Source: Lithodes maja | Taxonomy: Eukaryota; Arthropoda; Malacostraca; Decapoda; Lithodidae | Direction: 5' to 3' | DNA: 64,000 nucleotides | Assembly (NCBI GenBank): GCA_037953745.1 | Contig: JBAKBP010007463.1 | Span: 35,716-99,715, forward strand | In this document: positions 20,924 through 32,268 of the stretch, piece by piece | How positions within the stretch are numbered: position 1 is the stretch's first letter | Layout of the letters: every line of letters begins with the position of its first letter | The notes under the pieces: model-generated | Databases searched by the model: none | What the model was told of the DNA's origin: nothing | The model's input: only the letters and a program-made list of their open reading frames with translations | Made by a program: the position numbers and the translations under genes

Positions 20924-21546
20924 ATGATCGCCCGCTTACATTTGTGTACACCGACCTGCAAGAACCACTACCATTAGCGCCAGCTCACTTGCTATATGGA
21001 AAACCATTGACTGCGTTTCCATCTGATTTTCAGTCCATAGTAGAGTTAGAGGATCCCTCGTTGTACTCTGAGGTAGCGGTGTCTAAGAGATACCAGTATA
21101 TATCCAGGATAATCGAGGATTTTAGGAAACGGTGGATTAGTGAATATCTGCTAGCATTGAGGGAAAGGAGTGTTACTCCCTCTGGTAGACCAACGGCACC
21201 TACAGTTGGTGAAGTTGTTTTAATTAAAGAAGATAGTCCTCGTTTATACTGGAAATTAGGCCGCGTATTGGAGGTATACAAGGGGGCAGACTCTGTAGAG
21301 CGGGTGGCGCTATTGAAGACAGCCACTGGAACTACTGTTCGTCCTATCGCATGTTTGTACGCTTTGGAGCTCGATTCCGCATTGCAATCTGAGGCTCCAC
21401 CTGTTATTGCTGGGTCCGAGGATTCTCAAAGGAACGACTCACCTCTTACTGATGGTGATCATGCTCGGACCGGGACGCGTCCCAGACGCGCTGCTGCTGG
21501 CGCCGTCGACTTGTGGCGTCAGAAGATAGCCTCTGGGCAACTTTAG
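20920..21546 (+). CDS. BEL/Pao integrase C-terminal region
   Basis: 208 codons. It begins NDRPLTFVYTDLQEPLPLAP, the conserved strand after the integrase core, and carries the DUF5641-like C-terminal fold (GEVVLIKEDSPRLYWKLGRV, then VRPIACLYALE). The Met is an artefact of the frame break at about 20915. It ends WRQKIASGQL about 40 bases before the 3' LTR. Probably part of one polyprotein in an unbroken copy. Confidence 0.85.
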   Translation: MNDRPLTFVYTDLQEPLPLAPAHLLYGKPLTAFPSDFQSIVELEDPSLYSEVAVSKRYQYISRIIEDFRKRWISEYLLALRERSVTPSGRPTAPTVGEVVLIKEDSPRLYWKLGRVLEVYKGADSVERVALLKTATGTTVRPIACLYALELDSALQSEAPPVIAGSEDSQRNDSPLTDGDHARTGTRPRRAAAGAVDLWRQKIASGQL

Positions 21547-21585
21547 GTTTAAGGTGGGGTTCAGGTCTTTTTTGTGGGGGGAGTG
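21547..21585 (+). other. BEL1 polypurine tract region
   Basis: Contains TTTTGTGGGGGGAGTG immediately before the 3' LTR; a G-rich run that would prime plus-strand DNA. Confidence 0.7.
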
Positions 21586-22381
21586 TATCGTATAAATACG
21601 ATAGAATATGACTCTTTTGTGATCTCGTATGTCTCTGTGACGTCACGATCTCTCCTACAGCACGACGTAGGATGAGTAGATCGTATATTATAAGATTGTA
21701 AATAAGTTAAGTTATAAAAGGCCTAATATGCTATTAAGCAATATTGCCATGGTCTTATGTAGTATATATGAATTTATCGTATATATTAATATAATTTATC
21801 GTATAGAGCAACCTAAATGCGGTACGATAATTTGGGCTCCTGGCGGTTTGCCAAGGCAGCAAGGTGTGCTTTTGAGGTACGCCAGAGCCTTCACGAACAC
21901 CAACCAGTTAACATCCAATTTTCCGCCCTCAGTTGATCGTGCTTTTGTGCCTGTAATCACAATACACATACAGCAATACACTCAGCTACACCATCACGAC
22001 GCTCTCATCGACATCATGACTGACTGATAGATAAGCATACATTATAATAATCATGTCCATTCCCATGTAATCATTTATTCTTTCTTTAACTTGACTGGAG
22101 TCTTGGGACCGAAGTCTCGTTCCCCATTGTCCACCACCATATTGGGTAAAACGTTCTCCCTTGCCTCATTGCCACGTGGAACTATTGGTGAGTTAATTCC
22201 TGGATAATATTAACCCTTATAACCTTACCCTATATATACATTTATTATGTGAGACCTTTGGATATAAATTAGCTTGTTTCAGATTGAATTCAATTTAGAT
22301 ATAGAGTAGTTTTCATTTAGATTGATTTATTTGATTCATTATAGCTTAGTAATATTTAACTTCCATTGATAGTTTACCACA
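21586..22381 (+). repeat. 3' LTR of BEL1
   Basis: Nearly identical to 15051-15847; differences seen by eye include CACGATC versus CACAATC, ACTGGAG versus ACTCGAG, and one missing T in the run after GATTGA. Followed by the TSD ATCGC. Confidence 0.92.
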
Positions 22382-22386
22382 ATCGC

Positions 22387-22985
22387 TATTGTTAGAGGAT
22401 TTTATGCAGATTAGTTAGGAACATTTGTAGTCAGAGTGCAAGTGTCAATAGTGTTAACACGTAAGAGATTCATAAAGGTTTTTCAAAATTTGACTAAATT
22501 CGTCATGTGTTACCATGATTAACATACTGTATATTATATTGTATCGTCGTATTAATGGCGATCAACTAGATTTTAATATAATTGACATTATGACAATATG
22601 TGCATCATTCTACAGAGACTGATTGTAAAAGAATATCTCCAAATATATGTAAATATTTCTATAAACCAATATCGTATATTACGGATTATTCTATGGTATC
22701 TATATTAACGCTATAATTCGTCTAAGGTAGTAATCAACATCTGTAGCAAATATATCGTTGATCATAATACAGTATATTAATGCATACTTAATTGACTTAG
22801 TTGTACAAGTTAAACAACTTCATGTACGTTGTTACGACTGACAGCAGAAGCTTCTAGTCCTTGGACTAACACAGACTATTAAATACACAGCCCCTCCGTA
22901 GCCTCAAGTCGTAACACAGCCTATCGCAACAGAACAGAGCTCATTCGCAACTTCCAGGCTCTCTGGGGACCAAAGGTGCACACAA
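22387..22985. other. No gene seen; AT-rich
   Basis: About 600 bases of AT-rich sequence following BEL1. It may include the remainder of the CR1 5' flank. No credible ORF, repeat or RNA gene was recognised. Confidence 0.4.
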
Positions 22986-25023
22986 TCCCCGAACTGGTTC
23001 CGTTACACAAACAATGCAAATAACTAAGTAGGAAAATGAAATCAGCGAAAACTAATTATTTTCACAATAAGGCAGAGGAATATCAGAATAACCCAAAGAA
23101 ACTATGGAGGCACCTAAAAACAACAGGCTACAGCAACAAGACAAGGGATTCGTCTTACACTAATATTGCTCTCACCATTAATGATCAGGTTTGCCACGAT
23201 AAACGACAAATTTCAACCTATTTCAACTCCTTCTTCACTTCCATAGCAAACACACTTGCACAGAACCTACCTCAACCTCTCAATAAGTACACGACAACAA
23301 CAGCCACCTTTCGTAATTTCTACAGAGATAAAGACATACACCCGAACACATTTGGATTGCAAAATGTTACACCAAAATACACTTTTGACTAGCTGTCTAA
23401 CCTAAATGTACATAAAAGCACAGGACCAGACAAAATTCCTGCCAAATTTCTACGAGATGGAGCCATTGGTATAGCAGGCCCCCTAACCCACATCATCAAC
23501 TTGTCAATTAACACCAACACTGTACCTGCTGAACTGAAGGAAGCTATTGTAACCCCCTATTTAAGAAAGGAAATAAACTAGAAGTTGGCAACTACAGACC
23601 AGTTAGCATATTATGTGTTGTATCTAAAATCCTTGAAAGAGCGGTATACACCCAAATTGAATACTACCTCAAACAAAATTATCTATTCTATAAGTTTCAA
23701 TCAGGTTTCAGATGCAAGTACTCAACAGACTCCTGTCTCACTTAATGGATCACATTCGTAAAGAAATGTCTAAAGGTAACTACACCGGTATGGTTCTTCT
23801 TGATCTACAAAAAGCGTTTGACACAGTAGACCATGATATCCTATGTAATAAACTACAAGCAATGGGCATAGGGTCTGTGAACTGGTTTAAATCTTATCTT
23901 AGTGGTAGAACCCAAAGAGTCAAAATTGATGATAATATATCTGATCCCAAGCCAATTAACTGTGGGGTCCCGCAGGGAAGCATCCTTGGTCCCTTACTCT
24001 TTCTCTGTTATGTGAACGACATGGAACTGAGCGTCTCGTGTAAATTATTACTGTATGCAGACGACAGCGTGCTTCTGGTTTCAGGAAAAGACCCAATAAG
24101 TATTGCCGCTTCACTTTCAAAAGAACTAGAGACATGTAGTGAATGACTAGTGGAAAATAGACTATCTCTTCACCTGGGCAAGACGGAAGCCATCTTATGT
24201 GGAACAAAACGCAAACTGAAAGACATTGTGGGCTTCTCGGTCAACTGTAATGATATTCCTATAACAACAGTGTCACAAGTTAAATATCTCTGACTAAAAC
24301 TGGACGCGAGTTTGTCAGGTGAAACAATTTTGGAATCTATCCTGAGTAAGTGTAGAGCACGTATAAAATACCTGTATAGACAGGTGGGATGCTTGCCCGC
24401 GGCGACCAAAAAAACTCTCTGCCAAGCGCTTGTTCAATGTAATTTTGACTATTCTGTGTCATCCTGGTACTCTGCATCATCTAAATCAGCACAGCACAAA
24501 CTTCAGGTCACTCAAAATAAAATGGTTAGGTTCATGCTGAACCTAGGACCCAGATCACATGTTGGCCAGGAACAACTTCAGTCACTAGGTATGCTCAATG
24601 TCTCTGACAGGGCCAAACAAATCAGGCTCACTAATGCCTTCAAAATTTTCTATGACAGAGCACCAGAGTATCTAAAGAATGATTTTGTTAAAGCAAATGA
24701 GAGGAGTGGACATAATACAAGAAACAGGATGATTAATTTTAAGGTCCCGAGAATCCAAGGACAGGGTAAGCAAACATTCTTCTTCACTGCCATCAAAGAC
24801 TGGAACGACTTACCCCAGTCAGTCCGTGAAAAGAGAACACTGTATTCCTTCAGACGTAGCCTGAAGGAACACCTGAACCGGACAGCTGCAAGAAGGGAGC
24901 ACCAAGCTTATGTCTACTACTAAATACGACATAAGAGATAGACAAACCAAACTGAAATGATTACTGATTACGGATTACTGATATTTATTATCAGGGTATC
25001 TTAAAATAACCCCCTAGAAATAC

Positions 25024-25055
<32 letters not shown>

Positions 25056-25250
25056 TGCCTCCCCATTTCCCCAGCTAACCTAATCTCACAAGAACCCCAA
25101 TGGAAATACGCCTAACGGCCTTATTGGGCTATCCTTAGTTGGAATTATGCAAGGCTGGTACATGTCATATTTTGTATTATACTATGTGGTACCAACTCTG
25201 TAAATTGCTAACTGAATAAATATTATTATTATTATTATTATTATTAACTG
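22986..25250 (+). mobile_element. L2/CR1-group LINE, 5'-truncated and degenerate
   Basis: RT coding blocks run on the plus strand and end in an ATT-repeat tail (GAATAAATATTATTATTATT) at 25217-25248, typical of L2/CR1-group elements that end in microsatellites. A T-run of about 29 at 25029 lies in the 3' UTR. The 5' end is approximate. In-frame stops and frameshifts make it a pseudo-element. Confidence 0.75.
23036..24923 (+). pseudogene. L2-like LINE reverse transcriptase
   Basis: Fragments in order: 23036-23392 (AKTNYFHNKAEEYQNNPKKL linker), KSTGPDKIPAKFLRDGA just after a stop, then 23712-24146 with VLLDLQKAFDTVDHDILCNK (motif A), CGVPQGSILGPLLF (motif B) and LLYADDSVLL (catalytic Y-A-D-D), then 24312-24923 with the C-terminal LGMLNVSDRAKQIRLTNAF and IKDWNDLPQSVREKRTLYSF. 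Breaks at about 23390, 23560, 24147 and 24290. No endonuclease was found, consistent with 5' truncation. Family assigned from motif style and tail. Confidence 0.8.
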
Positions 25251-25257
25251 GAATCCC

Positions 25258-26599
25258 TAGTTGTGGTGAAAAGATATCTTGAGCCACAACTATCAACAAA
25301 ACTCAGTATCGAATAGCAATACTGAGGAGGATCCTTCTAAGCTGCACAAAGAAGAGAAAGCTCTGATTTAATATACGTTAATAAAATTACGGTAAATACA
25401 TGCCAACAATGAATGCAAAAATAATGAATCAAGTATCAAGCATAAACGAATGACTCACGGATCAACAAACACCTATCAACCACCACCCACCTAAGCTGTC
25501 CAAACTATCGGTTGGCCTGGGCCGAAGTAATCCTCCCTATAACAGAAAGACTATTGAAGTCCTCCACCCTCTACTTCGAACCAGGCACCCTAATATTCTG
25601 GACTCCAAACTAAATGTATGCACATAAAGAAATACAAAAAATAATACTCGGCTGGTAATCATAGCACACCACTGCAGGAATAAAATAAAATCCTAACACT
25701 ATTATGCCAGCGATGAATATTTTCCTACCCCTCCACCAATACCGAAGTATTCTGGCTACCTTAACATGGCCAAGGTTGCGGTTCTACAAACACAGAAAGG
25801 AAGAAAACAATATATAGGAAAACATATATAAATCTGCAGTTATAATACGAGGGACGAACACGGCACACAAGCACCCTTAGAATCCGTCTGGCGTCACGTT
25901 GAAACGCTAATAAATGAACAAAGAAGTAAATAAATAAGTATAAACAAATGCCAATATGAGAGAAGCGGAAGGTAGCTGTTGCTCCTTCGATAACTAAATG
26001 TGGACCGACTCGTGTTCAGCTGGTATGCACTGACACCACCAGATGGCTACACATGAACCAGCTTGGCAGATGGTTCCTTATGCACAATGGAAGTCTTACT
26101 TAAATAATGCAAGTAGGACCACATAGGACTAAACAACTAAATAAAACATGGTTACACAACGCATAATATAATATGCGTGTTACTGTGAGAATTCGATAGT
26201 AAACAAAGCGGAATTTACCTATAAACTCACAAGAGTAAACTTACTTTTCTTGGTTGATAGGGATAGATAGCTCAATGATAGTGGTAGGAATAGATGGAAG
26301 ATATAGTGGCCACTAAGAAATAAGAATTAGGATGACTTAGCAGGAAACAGGTGGTTGTATTGGAACGGCTAGAAGGAGATGTTCTTGAGGTCGTAGCGAA
26401 AGCGAGTCTGATTTGTCCAGATTTATTATAATGACAACCCGATATAATAATGGATAATAAACCCATAAAGACTTAATACTAAATAGTATATATCTTTTAT
26501 ATAGATATACTGTATAACTTAGCCTAATACTGGCGCCAAATTTAAACTTCCGGTATGTTTACTTAACCTAAACTGTCAAGTTACTTACGTGTCTCGACA
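25258..26599 (-). repeat. Probable 3' LTR of BEL relic (BEL2)
   Basis: On the minus strand the sequence after the BEL2 integrase end shows a purine tract (GGTGGTGGGAATA) followed by TGTCGAGACACG at 26599, a plausible LTR start; a plausible end is CA at 25258, next to the LINE tail. No ORFs. It contains the hairpin at 25510-25589 also found in the Gypsy B LTR. The second LTR is missing, so both ends are inferred. Confidence 0.4.
25510..25589 (-). promoter_or_regulatory. Conserved long hairpin (BEL2 LTR version)
   Basis: Stem pairs GGT/ACC, GCCTGG/CCAGGC and CGAAGTA/TACTTCG (25510-25529 with 25572-25589) around a 42-base loop. The stem and loop blocks match the Gypsy B LTR hairpin with compensatory changes in the outer stem. 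Function unknown; an RNA packaging, processing or promoter role is possible. Confidence 0.55.
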
Positions 26600-27511
26600 T
26601 ATTCCCACCACCAATATATACATTATCGACAATAATCCCGCAGCGATGTTAGATCTCCAAAGCTGTGAAGAGCTAACAGCGGCTCGGCGAAGAGGTAATC
26701 TTCCAACAGGATCGTTACTGGCAGATGTTCCAGCGACCGCTGGTGACATAGGGGTGGAATCGTGAGAGCTAACACCATCACCAGTGACCGCCGGTCGAGG
26801 GATCGAAATGCTTTCGATTTCCTGTTCCAATGGATACAACTTGACGATGGGTCGAGTGGTCAGGCCAGTCTTTGTTCTAATCTGAACCACTCTAACCAGA
26901 TCATCTCGTCCGAGATAGAGTCTAACTACCCTACCAATTTTCCAAACGACACGAGTCATGTATAAGCACAATGTCATTTATCCTTGGCCATACACTGCTT
27001 GATGAGCCTCTTTTAGTCTTATAGACTTCTCGTAGTGATGCCAAGTATTCACTAGACCAACGCCTCCATAGGTCCCGGATCAATTTATTGATGTAATTGT
27101 GCCTGCTGTGTATCGCTGCTTTACTATCGTAACTAGGATCCTGCAGCTCATCTAGCTGAATTAGGTCCTTTGGGAAGTCACCAAGTCTACGACCTTTAAC
27201 CAGCATGGATGGAGTAATAGGGCAAGGGTCCTCCAGATCACCCGAGACAAATGTTAAAGGGCGATCATTCACGGTAGCCTCCAGCTCCAATAGGACAGTA
27301 GTTAGTTCCTCGAAGGAGACTAGAGCACGACCCAGTACCTTTTTAAGCCCAGCCTTCACAATACCTATGGCTCTCTCCCAAATAGCCCCGAACCAAGGCG
27401 CACGTGCTGGGATAAAACGCCACTCACATCGGATTTCGGCAAGATGAGCCTGAAGACTGGGATCGCTTTGGATGTTTTCCAAGTGTCTGGAAGCTCCCAC
27501 AAATGTAGCAG
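26585..27511 (-). pseudogene. BEL2 integrase C-terminal half
   Basis: The 26931-27599 frame contains TATFVGASRHLENI, WRFIPARAPWFGAIWERAIG (catalytic Glu) and TVNDRPLTFVSGDLEDPCPI. The 26585-26977 frame continues with a DUF5641-like segment (VWKIGRVVRLYLGRDDLVRV and RPIVKLYPLE). The residues upstream of TATFVG in the long frame come from the inserted MITE, not from integrase. One frame break lies between the two pieces, near 26950. Confidence 0.8.
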
Positions 27512-27515
27512 TTAA

Positions 27516-28139
27516 CCCGGCAAGTGCTGGAAGACTCTTAAGAGTTTCCCCGGGCGACTGCGGGAAGATTCTTAAGATCGTGGGCCTAAAAAAATCCATT
27601 TAAAACACCCCAAAAAAACTTGAACCCGTTTTTTTTTTTTTTTTTTTTTTTTGCCCCTGGGCCATGCCAAATATCACTCCTCCACATCCCCTCCCTCTCC
27701 ACTTACCCCCCCCCCCCTCCTTCAGTTATCACCTATTTTTCCTGTTATTCCCTTATTCTGTGGTCTATTTTTGTGCTAACATTAGCGAGTGGCAAGCAGG
27801 GCATTGTCATCACTGTTACCAAGCGAGTGCAAGAGAGAGAGAGAGAGTATCGATCGACAGTCTCTCTCCAGACGTGGGGAAAAGTGGAGGGGAGGGAGGT
27901 TGCCTCAGCCATAAATTATGTAACTCCCGGCCTGTATCGCCGATTTTGACCATCCAAACGCTGTTTCCACTTGTTTTATTGCTGTAACAGGTTAATACCT
28001 TTATAATCAACCTAAAATAGGTGCATATGGATAAGTACTAATGCTATTTATGGTAAAATAACTATGTTAGTGATAGGAACAGCTCAAATACGTGCGCACA
28101 GGCGTGTGGTGTCTCATACCCCCATGCTCACGTCTTAGG
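27516..28139 (+). mobile_element. TTAA-flanked insertion in BEL2 integrase
   Basis: TTAA at 27512-27515 and 28140-28143. Excising it with one TTAA joins IMLT to ATFVGAS, restoring the integrase reading frame across the junction, which fixes the ends precisely. Ends read CCCGGCAAGTGCTGG and CCTAAGACGTGAGCATGGGG (opposite strand), weakly similar. It includes T and C homopolymer runs near 27630 and 27710. No transposase; a piggyBac-type nonautonomous element by its TSD. Confidence 0.8.
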
Positions 28140-28680
28140 TTAACATTATCTGCGGAAATCCCTGCCTACTACAAAATCTCCGGAATGCATGGATAAAGCT
28201 GTCACAGGTCATATTGCTAACTACTTCAATGTAGATAGCTCTTGTAGTAGCGCACGTAAATATACGCATATAAGCCTTGTTGTTGTGTGAGCCCCGGACA
28301 GGAATTGCTCCTGTATAATCAACTCCCGTGACCTCGAAGGGATCTCTAGGAGTAGTCCTGATGTCTGGTAGAGGAGGTACTCTAGCTTTCACGTAGGTAT
28401 TACCCTGTATTTTACGACAGGTTATACACTTACTGGTCACTTGTTTTACCGCTTGTCTTATCTTAGGAATCCACCACCTTTGCCGTATACTGTATATGCG
28501 ACCACGAGATTAACTCCATAGTGACAACAGACACGATGACACATATTGATGAGCATGGTAGTGAAAGGATGTTTGGAAGGCAGTAGTATCGGATATTTCA
28601 TTGAATCCGGAAGAGCCGCTAACTTCAATCTACCTTCACATACAATTAATCCTCCTTTCATGACAAGTCCTACTTAGTTT
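28135..28680 (-). pseudogene. BEL2 integrase N-terminal half
   Basis: The 28135-28440 frame has CITCRKIQG, FEVTGVDYTGAIPV (first catalytic Asp), IFTCATTRAIYIEVV and FRRFCSRQGFPQIMLT, ending at the TTAA insertion. The 28458-28661 frame has GGLIVCEGRLKLAALPDS and HRVCCHYG, the zinc-domain region. A frame break lies at about 28450. Confidence 0.8.
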
Positions 28681-28961
28681 TCAAATTATTGCGAGTACCT
28701 TCGTCACCAGACAGCATCTCGTACTCCTTTGGAAAGCATTCTTGCTGGCATCTTTGAGCTATAATCATTTCTGCTACTTTTAGTTCCTTTATGCTGAGGA
28801 GGGCACTGTCTGTGGGAGACGTCCCTTTAATTTTTGCCTTCAAATTATCTTATATCGAATAGTCCATGCAACTATCCGAATTAATTTATCATAACTGCCA
28901 TGTTTTTCCCAGTTCCATTACTGTGTGTGTTGTTTATCATTGGTCCCAATGACTTGGCTAG

Positions 28962-30220
28962 TTACTTTTGGTGTTGGGTCATCTGGTAATATGTCTTCTG
29001 GCAACTCGTCTTTGTTTCGGAGCCACATGGGCCCCCCTCCCACCAAAACGCATAAGATTGCAGATGTTTTGCCGAAACACCTCTAGACAGTAAGTCACTA
29101 GGGTTTTCTTTAGAGGACACGCACCGGAATTCTACAGTCGGAAGAAGGGATTTGATTTCGTCAACACGGTTTGCGACATACACTGGAAGCTTCTTCATAC
29201 TACACAACCAATGCAATGTAACCTGGCTGTCGCACCATAAAACAATTTTGTCGACTTTTACAATATAATGATAGGCTTCCTCCACAAATTTGATTAATCT
29301 GGCGGCTAGCAAAGCAGCAGTTAGCTCTAATCTTGATATAGTTATGGATCTTATGGGAGCGACCTTTGCTTTAGCGATGACCAGACAGCTATGTTCCGGG
29401 CTCACAAAATATATTGCAGTGCCATAGGCGACACCACTTGCATCGCTAAACGTATGAAGTTCCACTGAATCAGCATATACCGTCCTCCGAGGATAAATAA
29501 AGTCACAGCAGAGGTGCAGGTCCTTGGTAACTGTAGAGTCGTAGACCATTCGGTAGCGCAGTCGTCAGGTAGCGGATCGTCCCAATCTAGTTTCAGTCTC
29601 CATAATTGCTGTAAGAAAATTCTGGACCTTATTGTAACAGGCAGTAGTACACCGAGTGGATCGAACAGTTGCGCCGCCACTCTTAAGCACTCTCTCTTTG
29701 TTGCCTTATTGGTCTCTGGGAGACTAGCGTTGAACGTCAACAGATCAGAGTCAGGTAACCATAAGAGTCCTAATATCTTCACTCGCTCTTGATTCTTGGC
29801 AGCAACACCATCCAATTGCAGGAGGTCACGTAGTTGAGGACTATTGGTAGCCCATTCTCTGAGATATAAATGTGCTTGAGACATTATTCTTTGGGCATCC
29901 CAGTAACGCTTAATGACAGTCTCTTCATCACTGCCTGTACCCTGGAGGTTGTTAATGTACAAACCCTCCTTAATAGCCTCCACAACTCCGGGATCCTCTT
30001 TAATAATGGAAAGATGTTTTTGAGATCGTGGCATTAAGAAGAAACTGTGAGCAAGTCGCCCCGAACAACACTACCTTAAACCGGTACCAAAGTAAGGGTG
30101 AAGAAAAATCCAAGGGATCCTTTGGCCACAGAAATCGGGTGTAATCACGATCTTTTTCATGAAGTCTCAACATGAGAAAGGCTTTCTCGATGTCACTTAT
30201 CCAGGCATATTCGTGTACCC
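28962..30220 (-). pseudogene. BEL2 reverse transcriptase and RNase H
   Basis: From 30220 down: YAWISDIEKAFLMLRL (RT motif A), YTRFLWPKDP, LFGATCSQFLLNATI. A second frame (29402-30034) has EGLYINNLQGTGSDEE, where YxDD reads YINN, then RVAAQLFDPLGVLLPVTIRS. A third frame (28962-29549) has RNase H: VELHTFSDASGVAYGTAIYF, SRLELTAALLAARL, LWCDSQVTLHWL and NPSDLLSRG. Unlike BEL1, the RNase H reads through the PIRSITISRLELTAAL junction in one frame. 28681-28960 holds no clear frame. Confidence 0.85.
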
Positions 30221-32024
30221 TGTGACGCACCCAGTGCGTGGCAACGCAACCTGATTGTACTCCTTGGTACTCCACTGTACCGCCCGTACCACTGTACCGT
30301 GCTGGCTGCCTATATTGAGTGTGACAACGTATAACTATGTTCTTTGTATCTCTGCAAAGGTCTCGTCATGTGCTAACCAGTGGTGGGTTTTGTTTTAAGC
30401 CATGTCGAGACCTTCCATTTAATATGTAGTATCAATAGAGAAGTTGATAGATAAGACAATGGGAGTTCAGAGAGAGAGAGTGAGTTAGGCTTCAGAGCGA
30501 GAGGGTAGCAATGCGCCACGCTGCCGGGGGGGTGGTTGCCAGACGTATGGACTGGTTGGCAGCCTTGCGCTTATAGCTAGGCGCGACAGGGTTGGTAGTC
30601 CATTGCCGCCTGCCTATGCTGCCTGGGCTGCCCATGTTGTCGTACTGCACATTGCCTGGAGGCTCGCTGTGTGTTCCATGATCAGGTTGCCTAGAACCTT
30701 TGAGATTCTAACATCCCTTGCCCTCTCTCCCAACTTCTCACGGTTGCACTCTTTCTCTCTGACGACATTACTCTCATTTCATTCTTCTCTCTATTTAAAT
30801 GCATAACCTTCCCTTGAGGTCCTAAAGGAGTTTCAGCACTCACCTCTCGTATTACTCTTAGGACAAGCATATATTTACATGTATTAGATTTAAGGGGTTA
30901 ATGTGAACAGCGATCTTCTTGATGAGGATAGTTGGTGAACGTTCTACATGTTCACGAGTTATATGCCCAGCTCATCATCCAATTTGTGACTAGACTAGTG
31001 CCATGTGTAAGAGCCCGACCATGCCCAGGAGTTGTCTGTAGAGGGGCGAGGACTTAGCCTTGATTTGCCTACCGAGCCAGGAGCGAGTGTAGTACCAGAG
31101 ACTACAGCTCGCTCGTAGTGCCGGTATAGTAGAGTAACGTAATTTATCTGTCCTTGTGTTCTCTGCAGTCTTTTCCTGGGTTCTCGCTTTCGGTGCTGGG
31201 ACTCGTTGTTCCTGTGACTTGGCCTGCTAGCTAGAACACATGGGGATGATGAGTGGGTTATATCTTTATTTTACTATGCATTGCAGCTCTCTTTAAGTTT
31301 ATGTATGTAACACTTTACAATACACATTACTCACACACAAGACAACACTATTAATACTTTCATGTATCAATTAACTGCACTGTCGTTTTGCTGCTGTGCC
31401 CGGAGTTCTGTTGCGTAGGGCGCATACGGACTCAGAGGGGAGACAGAGTGAGAGAAGCGAAGTAGCCTATGCGGTAGTAGGCTACCGGCGCAGTACTGTT
31501 GCCTGCAACCTTTTAGTTATTCCAAGTATAGATTCATTCTTATAATAAGTGACTACTATTTATGTTCCTTCCATGTGTATTATTAGGTATCTACTGGATC
31601 ATGAACATCTTGTATGCTACATGCTAGTGCATGTTAGTAGGGGACAGTTATTCTAGTGCACGCGCTTTCAAGTAGGCGTGTACATTTGTCATTTAGCATT
31701 TCACTGTCATACCTTGAGCCTGCTTCTATTCTACATTATTAGAGGCTTAATATTAACATAGTTTCTTGAGTATTGCATTTCTTTAGTAATAACGTAACCT
31801 ATAAATGTCTGAGGGAGTTTAGCCTCATAGCCTACCCCTGTTGTACACTTTCGCCGAGTTAAGGTACCTCGTTACCATAGACGATAACTCTGTAGGGCGT
31901 TGGTGCTTTTGTTGTCTGGAGCATATAGTATTTGGGACTGGAATCGAGCGTGTCGTTGTCACATAAGCCATTTCTGTCCTACGATCAAGAATCCCGAATA
32001 TGTATTGCCGATCCAGCCGTAACA
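30221..32024 (+). repeat. 5' LTR of Gypsy A
   Basis: 1804 bases, TGTGACGC to GTAACA, homologous along its length to 37644-38760 plus 48304-49005. It lacks about 15 bases of the GTACCGCTGTACCG repeats present near 37705 in the 3' copy. It contains a GTAGAGGGGCGAGGACTT block at about 31039 that resembles the loop of the LTR hairpin in element B. Confidence 0.92.
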
Positions 32025-32268
32025 AAATGGCGACCTTGCACAAGATTCAGTAGTATCCTATCACATGTTTTTTGGAGAACTATTCTATGCTACCTAGTAG
32101 AGCTGGCTAGAATTTTCTTGCATATTGGAGGAATTTTTATTGTGTCATTATTGTATGGGTGGACTTGCAGATTGTTTCGTTGGGGGTGTCTAGAGTAGAG
32201 TCATTCAAGCATCTTTAACATTTTGTGAGTCGAGACTGCAATTAGTAATAAGCACTTTTTTTTTTTTT
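32025..32268 (+). other. Gypsy A leader with primer-binding site
   Basis: TGGCGACCTTGC at 32028-32039, three bases after the LTR, is the same primer-binding string used by element B. An arginine-type tRNA primer is possible but unverified. A T-run precedes the ATG at 32269. Confidence 0.75.

Larger units (their letters stand above)
15051..22381 (+). mobile_element. BEL/Pao LTR retrotransposon, nearly intact (BEL1)
   Basis: Two direct LTRs (15051-15847 and 21586-22381) differ at roughly half a dozen positions by eye, so the insertion is young. A primer-binding site follows the 5' LTR, a purine tract precedes the 3' LTR, and a 5-bp TSD (ATCGC) flanks the element. The internal region encodes Gag, protease, RT, RNase H and integrase in BEL order. 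Two single-base frame breaks (near 19470 and 20915) divide the polyprotein into three frames. It sits in the 5' leader of the minus-strand CR1. Confidence 0.92.
26585..30220 (-). mobile_element. BEL/Pao relic (BEL2), internal region
   Basis: Minus-strand fragments of RT, RNase H, integrase and its C-terminal domain in BEL order from 30220 down to 26585. The Gag, protease and 5' LTR side is absent: the sequence is cut at 30220 inside RT, exactly where the Gypsy A LTR begins. A TTAA-flanked insertion splits integrase. Confidence 0.85.

Noticed and set aside
25258..26599. Independent solo LTR instead of the BEL2 LTR
   Set aside because: Possible, but its position right after the BEL2 integrase end and the purine tract favours the BEL2 3' LTR; kept at low confidence.
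27541..27599. N-terminal extension MDFFRPTILRIFPQ on the BEL2 integrase frame
   Set aside because: Encoded by the TTAA-flanked insertion; excision at TTAA joins the true integrase residues instead.
30603..30806. 67-codon ORF, repeated at 38041
   Set aside because: It lies in both LTRs of Gypsy A; the duplicate is explained by LTR homology and there is no coding signature.
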